A DNA stretch of 64,000 nucleotides from Gymnothorax reevesii (taxonomy: Eukaryota > Chordata > Actinopteri > Anguilliformes > Muraenidae): positions 71,862,001 through 71,926,000 of the forward strand of contig CM056573.1 of the NCBI GenBank assembly GCA_029721435.1. The letters are read 5' to 3'. Both the position numbers and the translations under genes were made by a program. The notes below the pieces were generated by a model, which had not been told where the DNA came from, ran no database searches, and saw only the letters and a list, made by a program, of their open reading frames with translations. Below, piece by piece: positions 6,374 through 19,115 of this stretch. The stretch's first letter is position 1. Each line of letters opens with the position of its first letter.

Positions 6374-9300
6374 TTGCCATAAACATATCTCCCCAGCGGG
6401 CCACAGTACGAAGTAGATTCCCAGTCCGTCGTGGAAACATATACTGGTGTACGTGCGATTAGGTAGTGATTGTTTTTAAATTTCATTTGATTTCATTTGA
6501 CACACTCTTTTTACTTGAACAAAAGATTGACCGCGATTCCGTACCATGCTTTCTGTTAACGTTCTGACAAAATGTGGCAGCCCTCCATGCTTAGGGTCGG
6601 GCGTGTAAAGTCACCGAACAGGCCTTCTGGTGACGTGTCTTAAATGGAACACTCGAGGCGTCATAAATCAGACCGGGTCACTTGAGCAGAAGAAAACAAA
6701 GGAGTAAACAAGCCCGATGGATGAGAGGTTCGAATTCTCTTGGATTCTGCTGAGAAGTCGCTTTGACGTCAAAGAGCCAGAGTGCATCGAATGTTCATTT
6801 TGTTGCTATAACAACAGCACCGTTGCTATAAACAACTCTGCCCAGGGAGCCGACGGAAGAATGCTGATTCTCAGTCCGTGTCCAATGCTCATGGAAAGAT
6901 GTCCAGGAGAACGTGCGATTTGGCAGTGATTTTATTTTTATGAAATTAGATTTTAATTGACTCACTCTTTGTTTAAACAAAAAAAAAATGCGCGATTCAG
7001 TAGCATGCTTTCTGTTTACGTATTGACAAAATGTGCCTGCCCTCCACTTAGCCGTCGGGCTTGTCTTGTGACCAAACAGGCTCTGCTGTGACGTGACTTA
7101 AATGGATCAACGGAGGTTTCAAATTCTCCGGCAGCTACAGGTCTCAAAAAAGTTGGGACACTTGTAAAAAGGGGCTTTAAAGCATTGAATTTCTAAGAGA
7201 ATCAGCTGAAAGAACATTTAGCAAGTAATTAAGTTAACTGTCATCTGCTGCGCAACATGATTACTTATAAATGGGTTGTCATTGAGAGGCTGAGTTTCTC
7301 AGAAGTAAAGATGGCCAGAAGCTCTCCCACCTGTGAAGGCTTGCATAAAAAAAAATGTTGAATACTTTAAAAACACTGCTCCTCGACGTTAAATTGCAAA
7401 GGCATTGAAGGTCTCATCATCTTCAGTACATGACATCATCAAAAGATTCAGAGTAACTGGAAAAATCTCTGCCTGTAAGGGACTAGGCCGAGACCTTTAC
7501 TGGATGCCCTTTATCTTTGGACCCTCAGATGCCACTGCATCACTCACCGGCATGATTCTTGGGATTCTGCAATAATAGAGAAAGAAAAAACATCACTGAT
7601 TATACCTAGAACTGCCACAAGGTCATTCTGACCTCCATTAGTCCCAGTGCAAAAGAATGTAAATGGACTATATAGGGGCTGACTATGGAGCTAGTCAGAT
7701 TGGCAGCTCAAAGCACTTGACAGTAGCCTAATACCTCACGTATGCCCATTTATGCAACACATTCATACACTGACGGCTACGCAAGGCAGTCAACTGCATC
7801 TTGGTTGACTGCATTTTGTTACTTTTAGAATGGTGTGCAGGCGCATATATAAGCCAGTTGCTGTCATGACGTCAGAATCAATTTGTTCTCCCATTTTGCA
7901 GGTAGAAATTGTGATTGTCACAGAGCTGTTCTTCTATTCATTTAGTTTATTTAGTAAGCTGGTTAGGATACCAGAAAAAGAAATTAATCAGAGGAAATGG
8001 ATGAATGTAAGTCAGGCTTTGGCAAAGCTTCAGGACATGAGTTCTTGTGAGTCAGATGGAGAAGAAATATCAGGGCTCAGTGATGCTTCTAGGTCTAGTG
8101 AATCCGACTCCGATTTTGAAACTGAATGCGATCGTGAGCCACACGGTAAAGGTATCACAGCTGCTGGGCAAACTAAGCCTTTGATGCCAGGAAGGTCACC
8201 AAAACTGGATATTTATTCACGTCATAACGCTTAGGTTTCACAGCATAATTTCAAGTCCAAATACTTTGAAACATTTAAAATTAGCCACAATAGCCAACAA
8301 ATTGAAGCTTTAAAGCTCTGACCTCTATACTATTTAATCAATGAAGAATCTTAGCAAAACACCATTTATTGTCCTCTGAATTCTGAAAGTACTTTGAAAT
8401 GCTTTCACTGAGGCAACACCTCACAGCTTAAAAGTATTACAAAGAGTGGTGCATTTTTGTCAATAAAGAGGATGCAGCCATATTTCCACGTCATCCATGC
8501 CATGATGAAGGGAGACGCAGTAGCGCAGTGGAGAGCATGGGCTTGACTTGGGATGGAAAGATTCTGTGTTCCAGTCCTTGCCTTAGCCTGTGCAAAGTGT
8601 TCTCAGGCAAAACTCTTCACTTCCACACTGCCTCACTCTACCCAGGTGTACAAATGGGTCCCAGCAAAATTGTCAGGGAAACTTGACTGAGAGCAGTGGA
8701 AGAACCCGAGTTGGACTAGTGTCCCATCGAGGGGGTTTAGCGATACTCCTATTTGCTTCATGTCACAGAAACCAGGGTTAAACACAGGCCTGGTGGGCCT
8801 CCAGGCATGACCTCCACGCCTGGTTAGAAATAGTCTTTATTCCGCCTGAGCAGCTGCTCATTTTGAAAACAAGAAGGGCACTTGGTAGAGCTCATACCTC
8901 CGCCAAGCCCACATCTAAGTATTATTGGTTCTGGATCCAGAAGAGTATCATCCAGACCAACAACAGCTGTGATTAGTTCCTCTTTTAGGGCAGATTCTAT
9001 TCAGTGCTGAAATTTTCTGAAAATCTGTTCATTACATAAGGACATACCGAATTGTTCCGAATATAAGACGATTCTGGATATGAGACTACTCCCCTTTCTC
9101 AAGTCATATTTTGGAAAAAATAGGGTTTTGATGACAAAATCTTGTTTTAGTCACTAAAGAATAATAATCATCGCAAAAATGTCTTTGAAAATACTGATAA
9201 AACAAACTGAAAGAAAAACCAATATAAAAGATTGCAGGCTGTTGTTTTGCGCCATCTATTGTTGTGAACATGTATTGAGTATAGACTATAAAACGCACAC

Positions 9301-9557
9301 ACAGGATGACTGTTATTGTTAGAAGCCTAGTCCACGGAAAATACGACGACCCCATTTCTCCGCTGTTACGTGTCTTTAATGGAACGGCGGAGGCGTCAAA
9401 GATAAAACAGGGTCACTTGAGCAAAAAGAGAGGAAATAGTAAACATGCCCGATGGACGAGAGATGCTAATTTACTGAGATTCCGCAGAGAAGTCACTGTT
9501 ATGTCAAAGACGCAGAGTGCATCGTATGCCTGTTCCGTGGATATGTAAAAAGCACCG
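6374..9557 (+). repeat. Unit U3 (class 1)
   Basis: 3,184 bp, the same length as U2. Tc1-like fragment from 7138, ORF 7830-8234, SINE A box at 8521. It differs from U2 at only a couple of positions noticed by eye, so the U2/U3 pair is the youngest duplication visible here. Confidence 0.97.
7830..8234 (+). CDS. Acidic ORF, U3 copy, open (134 codons)
   Basis: Translation identical to the U2 copy, consistent with a very recent duplication of the whole unit. Confidence 0.35.
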   Translation: MVCRRIYKPVAVMTSESICSPILQVEIVIVTELFFYSFSLFSKLVRIPEKEINQRKWMNVSQALAKLQDMSSCESDGEEISGLSDASRSSESDSDFETECDREPHGKGITAAGQTKPLMPGRSPKLDIYSRHNA

Positions 9558-11015
9558 TTGCCATAAACATATCTCCCCAGCGGGCCACAGTACGAAGTAG
9601 ATTCCCAGTCCGTCGTGGAAACATATACTGGTGTACGTGCGATTAGGTAGTGATTGTTTTTAAATTTCATTTGATTTCATTTGACACACTCTTTTTACTT
9701 GAACAAAAGATTGACCGCGATTCCGTACCATGCTTTCTGTTAACGTGCTGACAAAATGTGGCAGCCCTCCATGCTTAGGGTCGGGCGTGTAAAGTCACCG
9801 AACAGGCCTTGTGGTGACGTGTCTTAAATGGAACACTCGAGGCGTCATAAATCAGACCGGGTCACTTGAGCAGAAGAAAACAAAGGAGTAAACAAGCCCG
9901 ATGGATGAGAGGTTCGAATTCTCTTGGATTCTGCTGAGAAGTCGCTTTGACGTCAAACAGCCAGAGTGCATCGAATGTTCATTTTGTTGCTATAACAACA
10001 GCACCGTTGCTATAAACAACTCTGCCCAGGGAGCCGACGGAAGAATGCTGATTCTCAGTCCGTGTCCAATGCTCATGGAAAGATGTCCAGGAGTACGTGC
10101 GATTTGGCAGTGACTTTTTTATATGAAATTAGATTTTAATTGACTCACGCTTTGTTTAAACAAAAAAAAAAAATGCGCGATTCAGTAGCATGCTTTCTGT
10201 TTACGTATTGACAAAATGTGCCTGCCCTCCACTTAGCCATCGGGCTTGTCTTGTGACCAAACAGGCTCTGCTGTGACGTGACTTAAATGGATCAGCGGAG
10301 GTTTCAAATTCTCCGGCAGCTACAGGTCTCAAAAAAGTTGGGACACTTGTAAAAAGGGGCTTTAAAAGCATTGAATTTCTAAGAGAATCAGCTGAAAGAA
10401 CATTTAGCAAGTAATTAAGTTAACTGTCATCTGCTGCGCAACATGATTACTTATAAAAGGGTTGTCATTGAGAGGCTGAGTTTCTCAGAAGTAAAGATGG
10501 CCAGAAGCTCTCCCACCTGTGAAGGCTTGCATAAAAAAAAATGTTGAATACTTTAAAAACACTGCTCCTCGACGTTAAATTGCAAAGGCATTGAAGGTCT
10601 CATCATCTTCAGTACATGACATCATCAAAAGATTCAGAGTAACTGGAAAAATCTCTGCCTGTAAGGGACGAGGCCGAGACCTTTTCTGGATGCCCTTTAT
10701 CTTTGGACCCTCAGATGCCACTGCATCACTCACCGGCATGATTCTTGGGATTCTGCAATAATAGAGAAAGAAAAAACCTCACTGATTATACCTAGAACTG
10801 CCACAAGGTCATTCTGACCTCCATTAGTCCCAGTGCAAAAGAATGTAAATGGACTATATAGGGGCTGACTATGGAGCTAGTCAGATTGGCAGCTCAAAGC
10901 ACTTGACAGTAGCCTAATACCTCACGTATGCCCATTTATGCAACACATTCATACACTGACGGCTACGCAAGGCAGTCAACTGCATCTTGGTTGACTGCAT
11001 TTTGTTACTTTTAGA

Positions 11016-11419
11016 ATGGTGTGCAGGCGCATATATAAGCCAGTTGCTGTCATGACGTCAGAATCAATTTGTTCTCCCATTTTGCAGGTAGAAATTGTGA
11101 TTGTCACAGAGCTGTTCTTCTATTCATTTAGTTTATTTAGTAAGCTGGTTAGGATACCAGAAAAGAAATTAATCAGAGGAAATGGATGAATGTAAGTCAG
11201 GCTTTGGCAAAGCTTCAGGACATGAGTTCTTGTGAGTCAGATGGAGAAGAAATATCAGGGCTCAGTGATGCTTCTAGGTCTAGTGAATCCGACTCCGATT
11301 TTGAAACTGAATGCGATCGTGAGCCACACGGTAAAGGTATCACAGCTGCTGGGCAAACTAAGCCTTTGATGCCAGGAAGGTCACCAAAACTGGATATTTA
11401 TTCACGTCATAACGCTTAG
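11016..11419 (+). pseudogene. Acidic ORF, U4 copy, 1-bp deletion
   Basis: One A is missing from the run at ccagaaaagaaatt near 11161, shifting the frame relative to U1. The downstream 77-codon part from ATG 11186 stays open. The lesion is private and lies at the edge of the U4 indel cluster, so a consensus error is possible. Confidence 0.4.
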
Positions 11420-11639
11420 GTTTCACAGCATAATTTCAAGTCCAAATACTTTGAAACATTTAAAATTAGCCACAATAGCCAACAAATTGAACTTTTAAAG
11501 CTCTGACCTCTATACTATTTAATCAATGAAGAATCTTAGCAAAACACCATTTATTGTCCTCTGAATTCTGAAAGTACTTTGAAATGCTTTCACTGAGGCA
11601 ACACCTCACAGCTTAAAAGTATTACAAAGAGTGGTGCAT

Positions 11640-12540
11640 TTTTGTCAATAAAGAGGATGCAGCCATATTTCCACGTTCATCCATGCATGATGAAGGGAGA
11701 CGCAGTAGCGCAGTGGAGAGCATGGGCTTGACTTGGGATGGAAGATTCTGTGTTCCAGTCCTTGCCTTAGCCTGTGCAAAGTGTTCTCAGGCAAAACTCT
11801 TCACTTCCACACTGCCTCACTCTACCCAGGTGTACAAATGGGTCCCAGCAAAATTGTCAGGGAAACTTGACTGAGAGCAGTGGGAGAACCCGAGTTGGAC
11901 TAGTGTCCCCATCGAGGGGGTTTAGCAATACTCCTATTTGCTCATGTCACAGAAACCAGGGTTAACACAGGCCTGGTGGGCCTCCAGGCATGACCTCCAC
12001 GCCTGGTTAGAAATAGTCTTTATTCCGTCTGAGCAGCTGCTCATTTTGAAAACAAGAAGGGCACTTGGTAGAGCTCATACCTCCGCAGCCCACATGTAAG
12101 TATTATTGGTTCTGGATCCAGGAGAGCATCATCCAGACCAACAACAGCTGTGATTAGTTCCTCTTTTAGGGCAGATTCTATTCAGTGCTGAAATTTTCTG
12201 AAAATCTGTTCATTACATAAGGACATACCGAATTGTCCGAATATAAGACGATTCTGGATATGAGACTACTCCCTTTCTCAAGTCATATTTTGGAAAAAAT
12301 AGGGTTTTGATGACAAATCTTGTTTTAGTCACTAAGAATAATAATCATCGCAAAAATTTCTTTGAAAATACTGATAAAACATACTGAAAGAAAAAACCAA
12401 TATAAAAGATTGCAGGCTGTTGTTTTGCGCCATCTATTGTTGTGAACATGTATTGAGTATAGACTATAAAACGCACACACAGGATGACTGTTATTGATAG
12501 AAGCCTAGTCCACGGAAAATACGACGACCCCAATTCTCCA
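11640..12540 (+). other. U4 segment with dense private indels
   Basis: Compared with U3 and U5: cgttcatccatgcatg, ggatggaagattc, gtccccatcg, ttgctcatgtc, gggttaacacag, ctccgcagcc, aattgtccg, ctccctttctc, gacaaatctt, actaagaat, aaaaaaccaat and a partial tandem repeat near 12530. Most are one-base changes in short runs. Confidence 0.8.
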
Positions 12541-12743
12541 TTTCTCCGCTGTGACGTGTCTTTAATGGAACGGCGGAGGCGTCAAAGATAAAACAGGGTC
12601 ACATGAGCAAAAAGAGAGGAAATAGTAAACATGCCCGATGGACGAGAGATGCTAATTTACTGAGATTCCGCAGAGAAGTCACTGTTATGTCAAAGACGCA
12701 GAGTGCATCGTATGCCTGTTCCGTGGATATGTAAAAAGCACCG

Positions 12744-15700
12744 TTGCCATAAACATATCTCCCCAGCGGGCCACAGTACGAAGTAGATTCCCAGTCCGTC
12801 GTGGAAACATATACTGGTGTACGTGCGATTAGGTAGTGATTGTTTTTAAATTTCATTTGATTTCATTTGACACACTCTTTTTACTTGAACAAAACATTGA
12901 CCGCGATTCCGTACCATGCTTTCTGTTAACGTTCTGACAAAATGTGGCAGCCCTCCTTGCTTAGGGTCGGGCGTGTAAAGTCACCGAACAGGCCTTGTGG
13001 TGACGTGTCTTAAATGGAACACTCGAGGCGTCATAAATCAGACCGGGTCACTTGAGCAGAAGAAAACAAAGGAGTAAACAAGCCCGATGGATGAGAGGTT
13101 CGAATTCTCTTGGATTCTGCTGAGAAGTCGCTTTGACGTCAAAGAGCCAGAGTGCATCGAATGTTCATTTTGTTGCTATAACAACAGCACCGTTGCTATA
13201 AACAACTCTGCCCAGGGAGCCGACGGAAGAATGCTGATTCTCAGTCCGTGTCCAATGCTCATGGAAAGATGTCCAGGAGTACGTGCGATTTGGCAGTGAT
13301 TTTATTTTTATGAAATTAGATTTTAATTGACTCACTCTTTGTTTAAACAAAAAAAAAAATGCGCGATTCAGTAGCATGCTTTCTGTTTACGTATTGACAA
13401 AATGTGCCTGCCCTCCACTTAGCCGTCGGGCTTGTCTTGTGACCAAACAGGCTCTGCTGTGACGTGACTTAAATGGATCAGCGGAGGTTTCAAATTCTCC
13501 GGCAGCTACAGGTCTCAAAAAAGTTGGGACACTTGTAAAAAGGGGCTTTAAAAGCATTGAATTTCTAAGAGAATCAGCTGAAAGAACATTTAGCAAGTAA
13601 TTAAGTTAACTGTCATCTGCTGCGCAACATGATTACTTATAAAAGGGTTGTCATTGAGAGGCTGAGTTTCTCAGAAGTAAAGATGGCCAGAAGCTCTCCC
13701 ACCTGTGAAGGCTTGCATAAAAAAAAATGTTGAATACTTTAAAAACACTGCTCCTCGACGTTAAATTGCAAAGACATTGAAGGTCTCATCATCTTCAGTA
13801 CATGACATCATCAAAAGATTCAGAGTAACTGGAAAAATCTCTGCCTGTAAGGGACTAGGCCGAGACCTTTACTGGATGCCCTTTATCTTCGGACCCTCAG
13901 ATGCCACTGCATCACTCACCGGCATGATTCTTGGGATTCTGCAATGATAGAGAAAGAAAAAACATCACTGATTATACCTAGAACTGCCACAAGGTCATTC
14001 TGACCTCCATTAGTCCCAGTGCAAAAGAATGTAAATGGACTATATAGGGGCTGACTATGGAGCTAGGCAGATTGGCAGCTCAAAGCACTTGACAGTAGCC
14101 TAATACCTCACGTATGCCCATTTATGCAACACATTCATACACTGACGGCTACGCAAGGCAGTCAACTGCATCTTGGTTGACTGCATTTTGTTACTTTTTG
14201 AATGGTGTGCAGGCGCATATATAAGCCAGTTGCTGTCATGACGTCAGAATCAATTTGTTCTCCCATTTTGCAGGTACAAATTGTGATTGTCACAGAGCTG
14301 TTCTTCTATTCATTTAGTTTATTTAGTAAGCTGGTTAGGATACCAGAAAAATAAATTAATCAGAGGAAATGGATGAATGTAAGTCAGGCTTTGACAAAGC
14401 TTCAGGACATGAGTTCTTGTGAGTCAGATGGAGAAGAAATATCAGGGCTCAGTGATGCTTCTAGGTCTAGTGAATCCGACTCCGATTTTGAAACTGAATG
14501 CGATCGTGAGCCACACGGTAAAGGTATCACAGCTGCTGGGCAAACTAAGCCTTTGATGCCAGGAAGGTCACCAAAACTGGATATTTATTCACGTCATAAT
14601 GCTTAGGTTTCACAGCATAATTTCAAGTCCAAATACTTTGAAACATTTAAAATTAGCCACAATAGCCAACAAATTGATGCTTTAAAGCTCTGACCTCTAT
14701 ACCATTTAATCAATGAAGAATCTTAGCAAAACACCATTTATTGTCCTCTGAATTCTGAAAGTACTTTGAAATGCTTTCACTGAGGCAACACCTCACAGCT
14801 TAAAAGTATTACAAAGAGTGGTGCATTTTTGTCGATAAAGAGGATGCAGTCATATTTCCACGTCATCCATGCCATGATGAAGGGAGACGCAGTAGCGCAG
14901 TGGAGAGCATGGGCTTGACTTGGGATGGAAAGATTCTGTGTTCAAGTCCTTGCCTTAGCCTGTGCAAAGTGTTCTCAGGCAAAACTCTTCACTTCCACAC
15001 TGCCTCACTCTACCCAGGTGTACAAATGGGTCCCAGCAAAATTGTCAGGGAAACTTGACTGAGAGCAGTGGGAGAACCCGAGTTGGACTAGTGTCCCATC
15101 GAGGGGGTTTAGCAATACTCCTATTTGCTTCATGTCACAGAAACCAGGGTTAAACACAGGCCTGGTGGGCCTCCAGGCATGACCTCCACGCCTGGTTAGA
15201 AATAGTCTTTATTCCGTCTGAGCAGCTGCTCATTTTGAAAACAAGAAGGGCACTTGGTAGAGCTCATACCTCCGCCAAGCCCACATGTAAGTATTATTGG
15301 TTCTGGATCCAGGAGAGTATCATCCAGACCAACAACAGCTGTGATTAGTTCTTCTTTTAGGGCAGATTCTATTCAGTGCTGAAATTTTCTGAAAATCTGT
15401 TCATTACATAAGGACATACCGAATTGTTCCGAATATAAGACGATTCTGGATATGAGACAACTCCCCTTTCTCAAGTCATATTTTGGAAAAAATAGGGTTT
15501 TGATGACAAAATCTTGTTTTAGTCACTAAAGAATAATAATCATCGCAAAAATTTCTTTGAAAATACTGATAAAACAAACTGAAAGAAAAACCAATATAAA
15601 AGATTGCAGGCTGTTGTTTTGCGCCATCTATTGTTGTGAACATGTATTGAGTATTGGCTATAAAACGCACACACAGGATGACTGTTATTGTTAGAAGCCT

Positions 15701-15929
15701 AGTCCACGGAAAATACGACGACCCCATTTCTCCGCTGTGACGTGTCTTTAATGGAACGGCGGAGGCGTCAAAGATAAAACAGGGTCACTTGAGCAAAAGG
15801 AGAGGAAATAGTAAACATGCCCGATGGACGAGAGATGTTAATTTACTGAGATTCCGCAGAGAAGTCACTGTTATGTCAAAGACGCAGAGTGCATCGTATG
15901 CCTGTTCCGTGGATATGTAAAAAGCACCG
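12744..15929 (+). repeat. Unit U5 (class 1, tacaaatt middle)
   Basis: 3,186 bp. Tc1-like fragment from 13509, ORF region 14202-14606 with a premature stop, SINE A box at 14893. From here on several units carry gcaaagacattg, gcaatgatag, agctaggcag and caggtacaaattg. Its tail has the rare gtattggctata (15652), shared only with U17. Confidence 0.97.
14202..14606 (+). pseudogene. Acidic ORF, U5 copy, premature TAA
   Basis: GAA to TAA at 14352-14354 (ccagaaaaaTAAatt) stops the long frame after residue 50; the 77-codon part from ATG 14373 is open. It has the tacaaatt (Gln) and ttgacaaag (Thr) variants. Confidence 0.4.
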
Positions 15930-18900
15930 TTGCCATAAACATATCTCCCCAGCGGGCCACAGTACGAAGTAGATTCCCAGTCCGTCGTGGAAACATATAC
16001 TGGTGTACATGCGATTAGGTAGTGATTGTTTTTAAATTTCATTTGATTTCATTTGACACACTCTTTTTACATGAACAAAAGATTGACCGCGATTCCGTGC
16101 CATGCTTTCTGTTAACGTTCTGACAAAATGTGGCAGCCCTCCATGCTTAGGGTCGGGCGTGTAAAGTCACCGAACAGGCCTTGTGGTGACGTGTCTTAAA
16201 TGGAACACTCGAGGCGTCATAAATCAGACCGGGTCACTTGAGCAGAAGAAAACAAAGGAGTAAACAAGCCCGATGGATGAGAGGTTCGAATTCTCTTGGA
16301 TTCTGCTGAGAAGTCGCTTTGACGTCAAAGAGCCAGAGTGCATCGAATGTTCATTTTGTTGCTATAACAACAGCACCGTTGCTATAAACAACTCTGCCCA
16401 GGGAGCCGACGGAAGAATGCTGATTCTCAGTCCGTGTCCAGTGCTCATGGAAAGATGTCCAGGAGTACATGCGATTTGGCAGTGATTTTATTTTTATGAA
16501 ATTAGATTTTAATTGACTCACTCTTTGTTTAAACAAAAAAAAAGATGCGCGATTCAGTAGCATGCTTTCTTTTTACGTATTGACAAAATGTGCCTGCCCT
16601 CCACTTAGCCGTCGGGCTTGTCTTGTGACCAAACAGGCTCTGCTGTGACGTGACTTAAATGGACCAGTGGAGGTTTCAAATTCTCCGGCAGCTACAGGTC
16701 TCAAAAAAGTTGGGACACTTGTAAAAAGGGGCTTTAACAGCATTGAATTTCTAAGAGAATCAGCTGAAAGAACATTTAGCAAGTAATTAAGTTAACTGTC
16801 ATCTGCTGCGCAACATGGTGACTTATAAAAGGGTTGTCATTGAGAGGCTGAGTTTCTCAGAAGTAAAGATGGCCAGAAGCTCTACCACCTGTGAAGGCTT
16901 GCATAAAAAAAAATGTTGAATACTTTAAAAACACTGCTCCTCGACGTTAAATTGCAAAGACATTGAAGGTCTCATCATCTTCAGTACATGACATCATCAA
17001 AAGATTCAGAGTAACTGGAAAAATCTCTGCCTGTAAGGGACTAGGCCGAGACCTTTACTGGATGCCCTTTATCTTCGGACCCTCAGATGCCACTGCATCA
17101 CTCACCGGCATGATTCTTGGGATTCTGCAATGATAGAGAAAGAAAAAACATCACTGATTATACCTAGAACTGCCACAAGGTCATTCTGTCCTCCATTAGT
17201 CCCAGTGCAAAAGAATGTAAATGGACTATATAGGGGCTGACTATGGAGCTAGGCAGATTGGCAGCTCAAAGCACTTGACAGTAGCCTAATACCTCACGTA
17301 TGCCCATTTATGCAACACATTCATACACTGACGGCTACGCAAGGCAGTCAACTGCATCTTGGTTGACTGCATTTTGTTACTTTTTGAATGGTTTGCAGGC
17401 GCATATATAAGCCAGTTGCTGTCATGACGTCAGAATCAATTTGTTCTCCCATTTTGCAGGTACAAATTGTGATTGTCACAGAGCTGTTCTTCTATTCATT
17501 TAGTTTATTTAGTAAGCTGGTTAGGATACCAGAAAAAGAAATTAATCAGAGGAAATGGATGAATGTAAGTCAGGCTTTGACAAAGCTTCAGGACATGAGT
17601 TCTTGTGAGTCAGATGGAGAAGAAATATCAGGGCTCAGTGATGCTTCTAGGTCTAGTGAATCCGACTCCGATTTTGAAACTGAATGCGATCGTGAGCCAC
17701 ACGGTAAAGGTATCACAGCTGCTGGGCAAACTAAGCCTTTGATGCCAGGAAGGTCACCAAAACTGGATATTTATTCACGTCATAATGCTTAGGTTTCACA
17801 GCATAATTTCAAGTCCAAATACTTTGAAACATTTAAAATTAGCCACAATAGCCAACAAATTGATGCTTTAAAGCTCTGACCTCTATACTATTTAATCAAT
17901 GAAGAATCTTAGCAAAACACCATTTATTGTCCTCTGAATTCTGAAAGTACTTTGAAATGCTTTCACTGAGGCAACACCTCACAGCTTAAAAGTATTACAA
18001 AGAGTGGTGCATTTTTGTCGATAAAGAGGATGCAGTCATATTTCCACGTCATCCATGCCATGATGAAGGGAGACGCAGTAGCGCAGTGGAGAGCATGGGT
18101 TTGACTTGGGATGGAAAGATTCTGTGTTCATGTCCTTGCCTTAGCCTGGGCAAAGTGTTCTCAGGCAAAACTCTTCACTTCCACACTGCCTCACTCTACC
18201 CAGGTGTACAAATGGGTCCCAGCAAAATTGTCAGGGAAACTTGACTGAGAGCAGTGGGAGAACCCGAGTTGGACTAGTGTCCCATCGAGGGGGTTTAGCA
18301 ATACTCCTATTTGCTTCATGTCACAGAAACCAGGGTTAAACACAGGCCTGGTGGGCCTCCAGGCATGACCTCCACGCCTGGTTAGAAATAGTCTTTATTC
18401 CGTCTGAGCAGCTGCTCATTTTGAAAACAAGAAGGGCACTTGGTAGAGCTCATACCTCCGCCAAGCCCACATGTAAGTATTATTGGTTCTGGATCCAGGA
18501 GAGTATCATCCAGACCAACAACAGCTGTGATTAGTTCTTCTTTTAGGGCAGATTCTATTCAGTGCTGAAATTTTCTGAAAATCTGTTGATTACATAAGGA
18601 CATACCGAATTGTTCCGAATATAAGACGATTCTGGATATGAGACTACTCCCCTTTCTCAAGTCATATTTTGGAAAAAATAGGGTTTGGATGACAAAATCT
18701 TGTTTTTGTCACTAAAGAATAATAATCATGGCAAAAATTTCTTTAAAAATACTGATAAAACAAACTGAAAGAAAAACCAATATAAAAGATTGCAGGCTGT
18801 TGTTTTGCGCCATCTATTGTTGTGAACATGTATTGAGTATAGACTATAAAACGCACACACAGGATGACTGCTATTGTGAGAAGCCTAGTCCACAGAAAAT

Positions 18901-19115
18901 ACGACGACCCCATTTCTCCGCTGTGACGTGTCTTTAATGGAACGGCGGAGGCGTCAAAGATAAAACAGGGTCACTTGAGCAAAAGGAGAGGAAATAGTAA
19001 ACATGCCCGATGGACGAGAGATGCTAATTTACTGAGATTCCGCAGAGAAGTCACTGTTATGTCAAAGACGCAGAGTGCATCGTATGCCTGTTCCGTTGAT
19101 ATGTAAAAAGCACCG
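15930..19115 (+). repeat. Unit U6 (class 2)
   Basis: 3,186 bp. Tc1-like fragment from 16695, open ORF 17388-17792, SINE A box at 18079. Class 2 mark: aggagtacatgcg near 16462, plus gaccagtggagg before the Tc1-like piece. The private markers ttttacatgaac (16066), ccgtgccatg (16095), ccagtgctcatgg (16438) and tttctttttacg (16567) recur in U18 and tie the two copies together. Confidence 0.97.
17388..17792 (+). CDS. Acidic ORF, U6 copy, open (134 codons)
   Basis: Full-length with VQIVIV and ALTKLQ. The start context is gaatggtttgcagg, the rarer of two versions. Confidence 0.3.
   Translation: MVCRRIYKPVAVMTSESICSPILQVQIVIVTELFFYSFSLFSKLVRIPEKEINQRKWMNVSQALTKLQDMSSCESDGEEISGLSDASRSSESDSDFETECDREPHGKGITAAGQTKPLMPGRSPKLDIYSRHNA

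Larger units (their letters stand above)
9558..12743 (+). repeat. Unit U4 (class 1), with a cluster of small indels
   Basis: 3,186 bp. Tc1-like fragment from 10323, broken ORF 11016-11419, SINE A box at 11706. Between about 11160 and 12540 it has many private single-base indels, often in short homopolymers, plus a 10-bp repetition of ccaattctcc/catttctcc near 12530. No other unit shows such a cluster. Confidence 0.96.
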
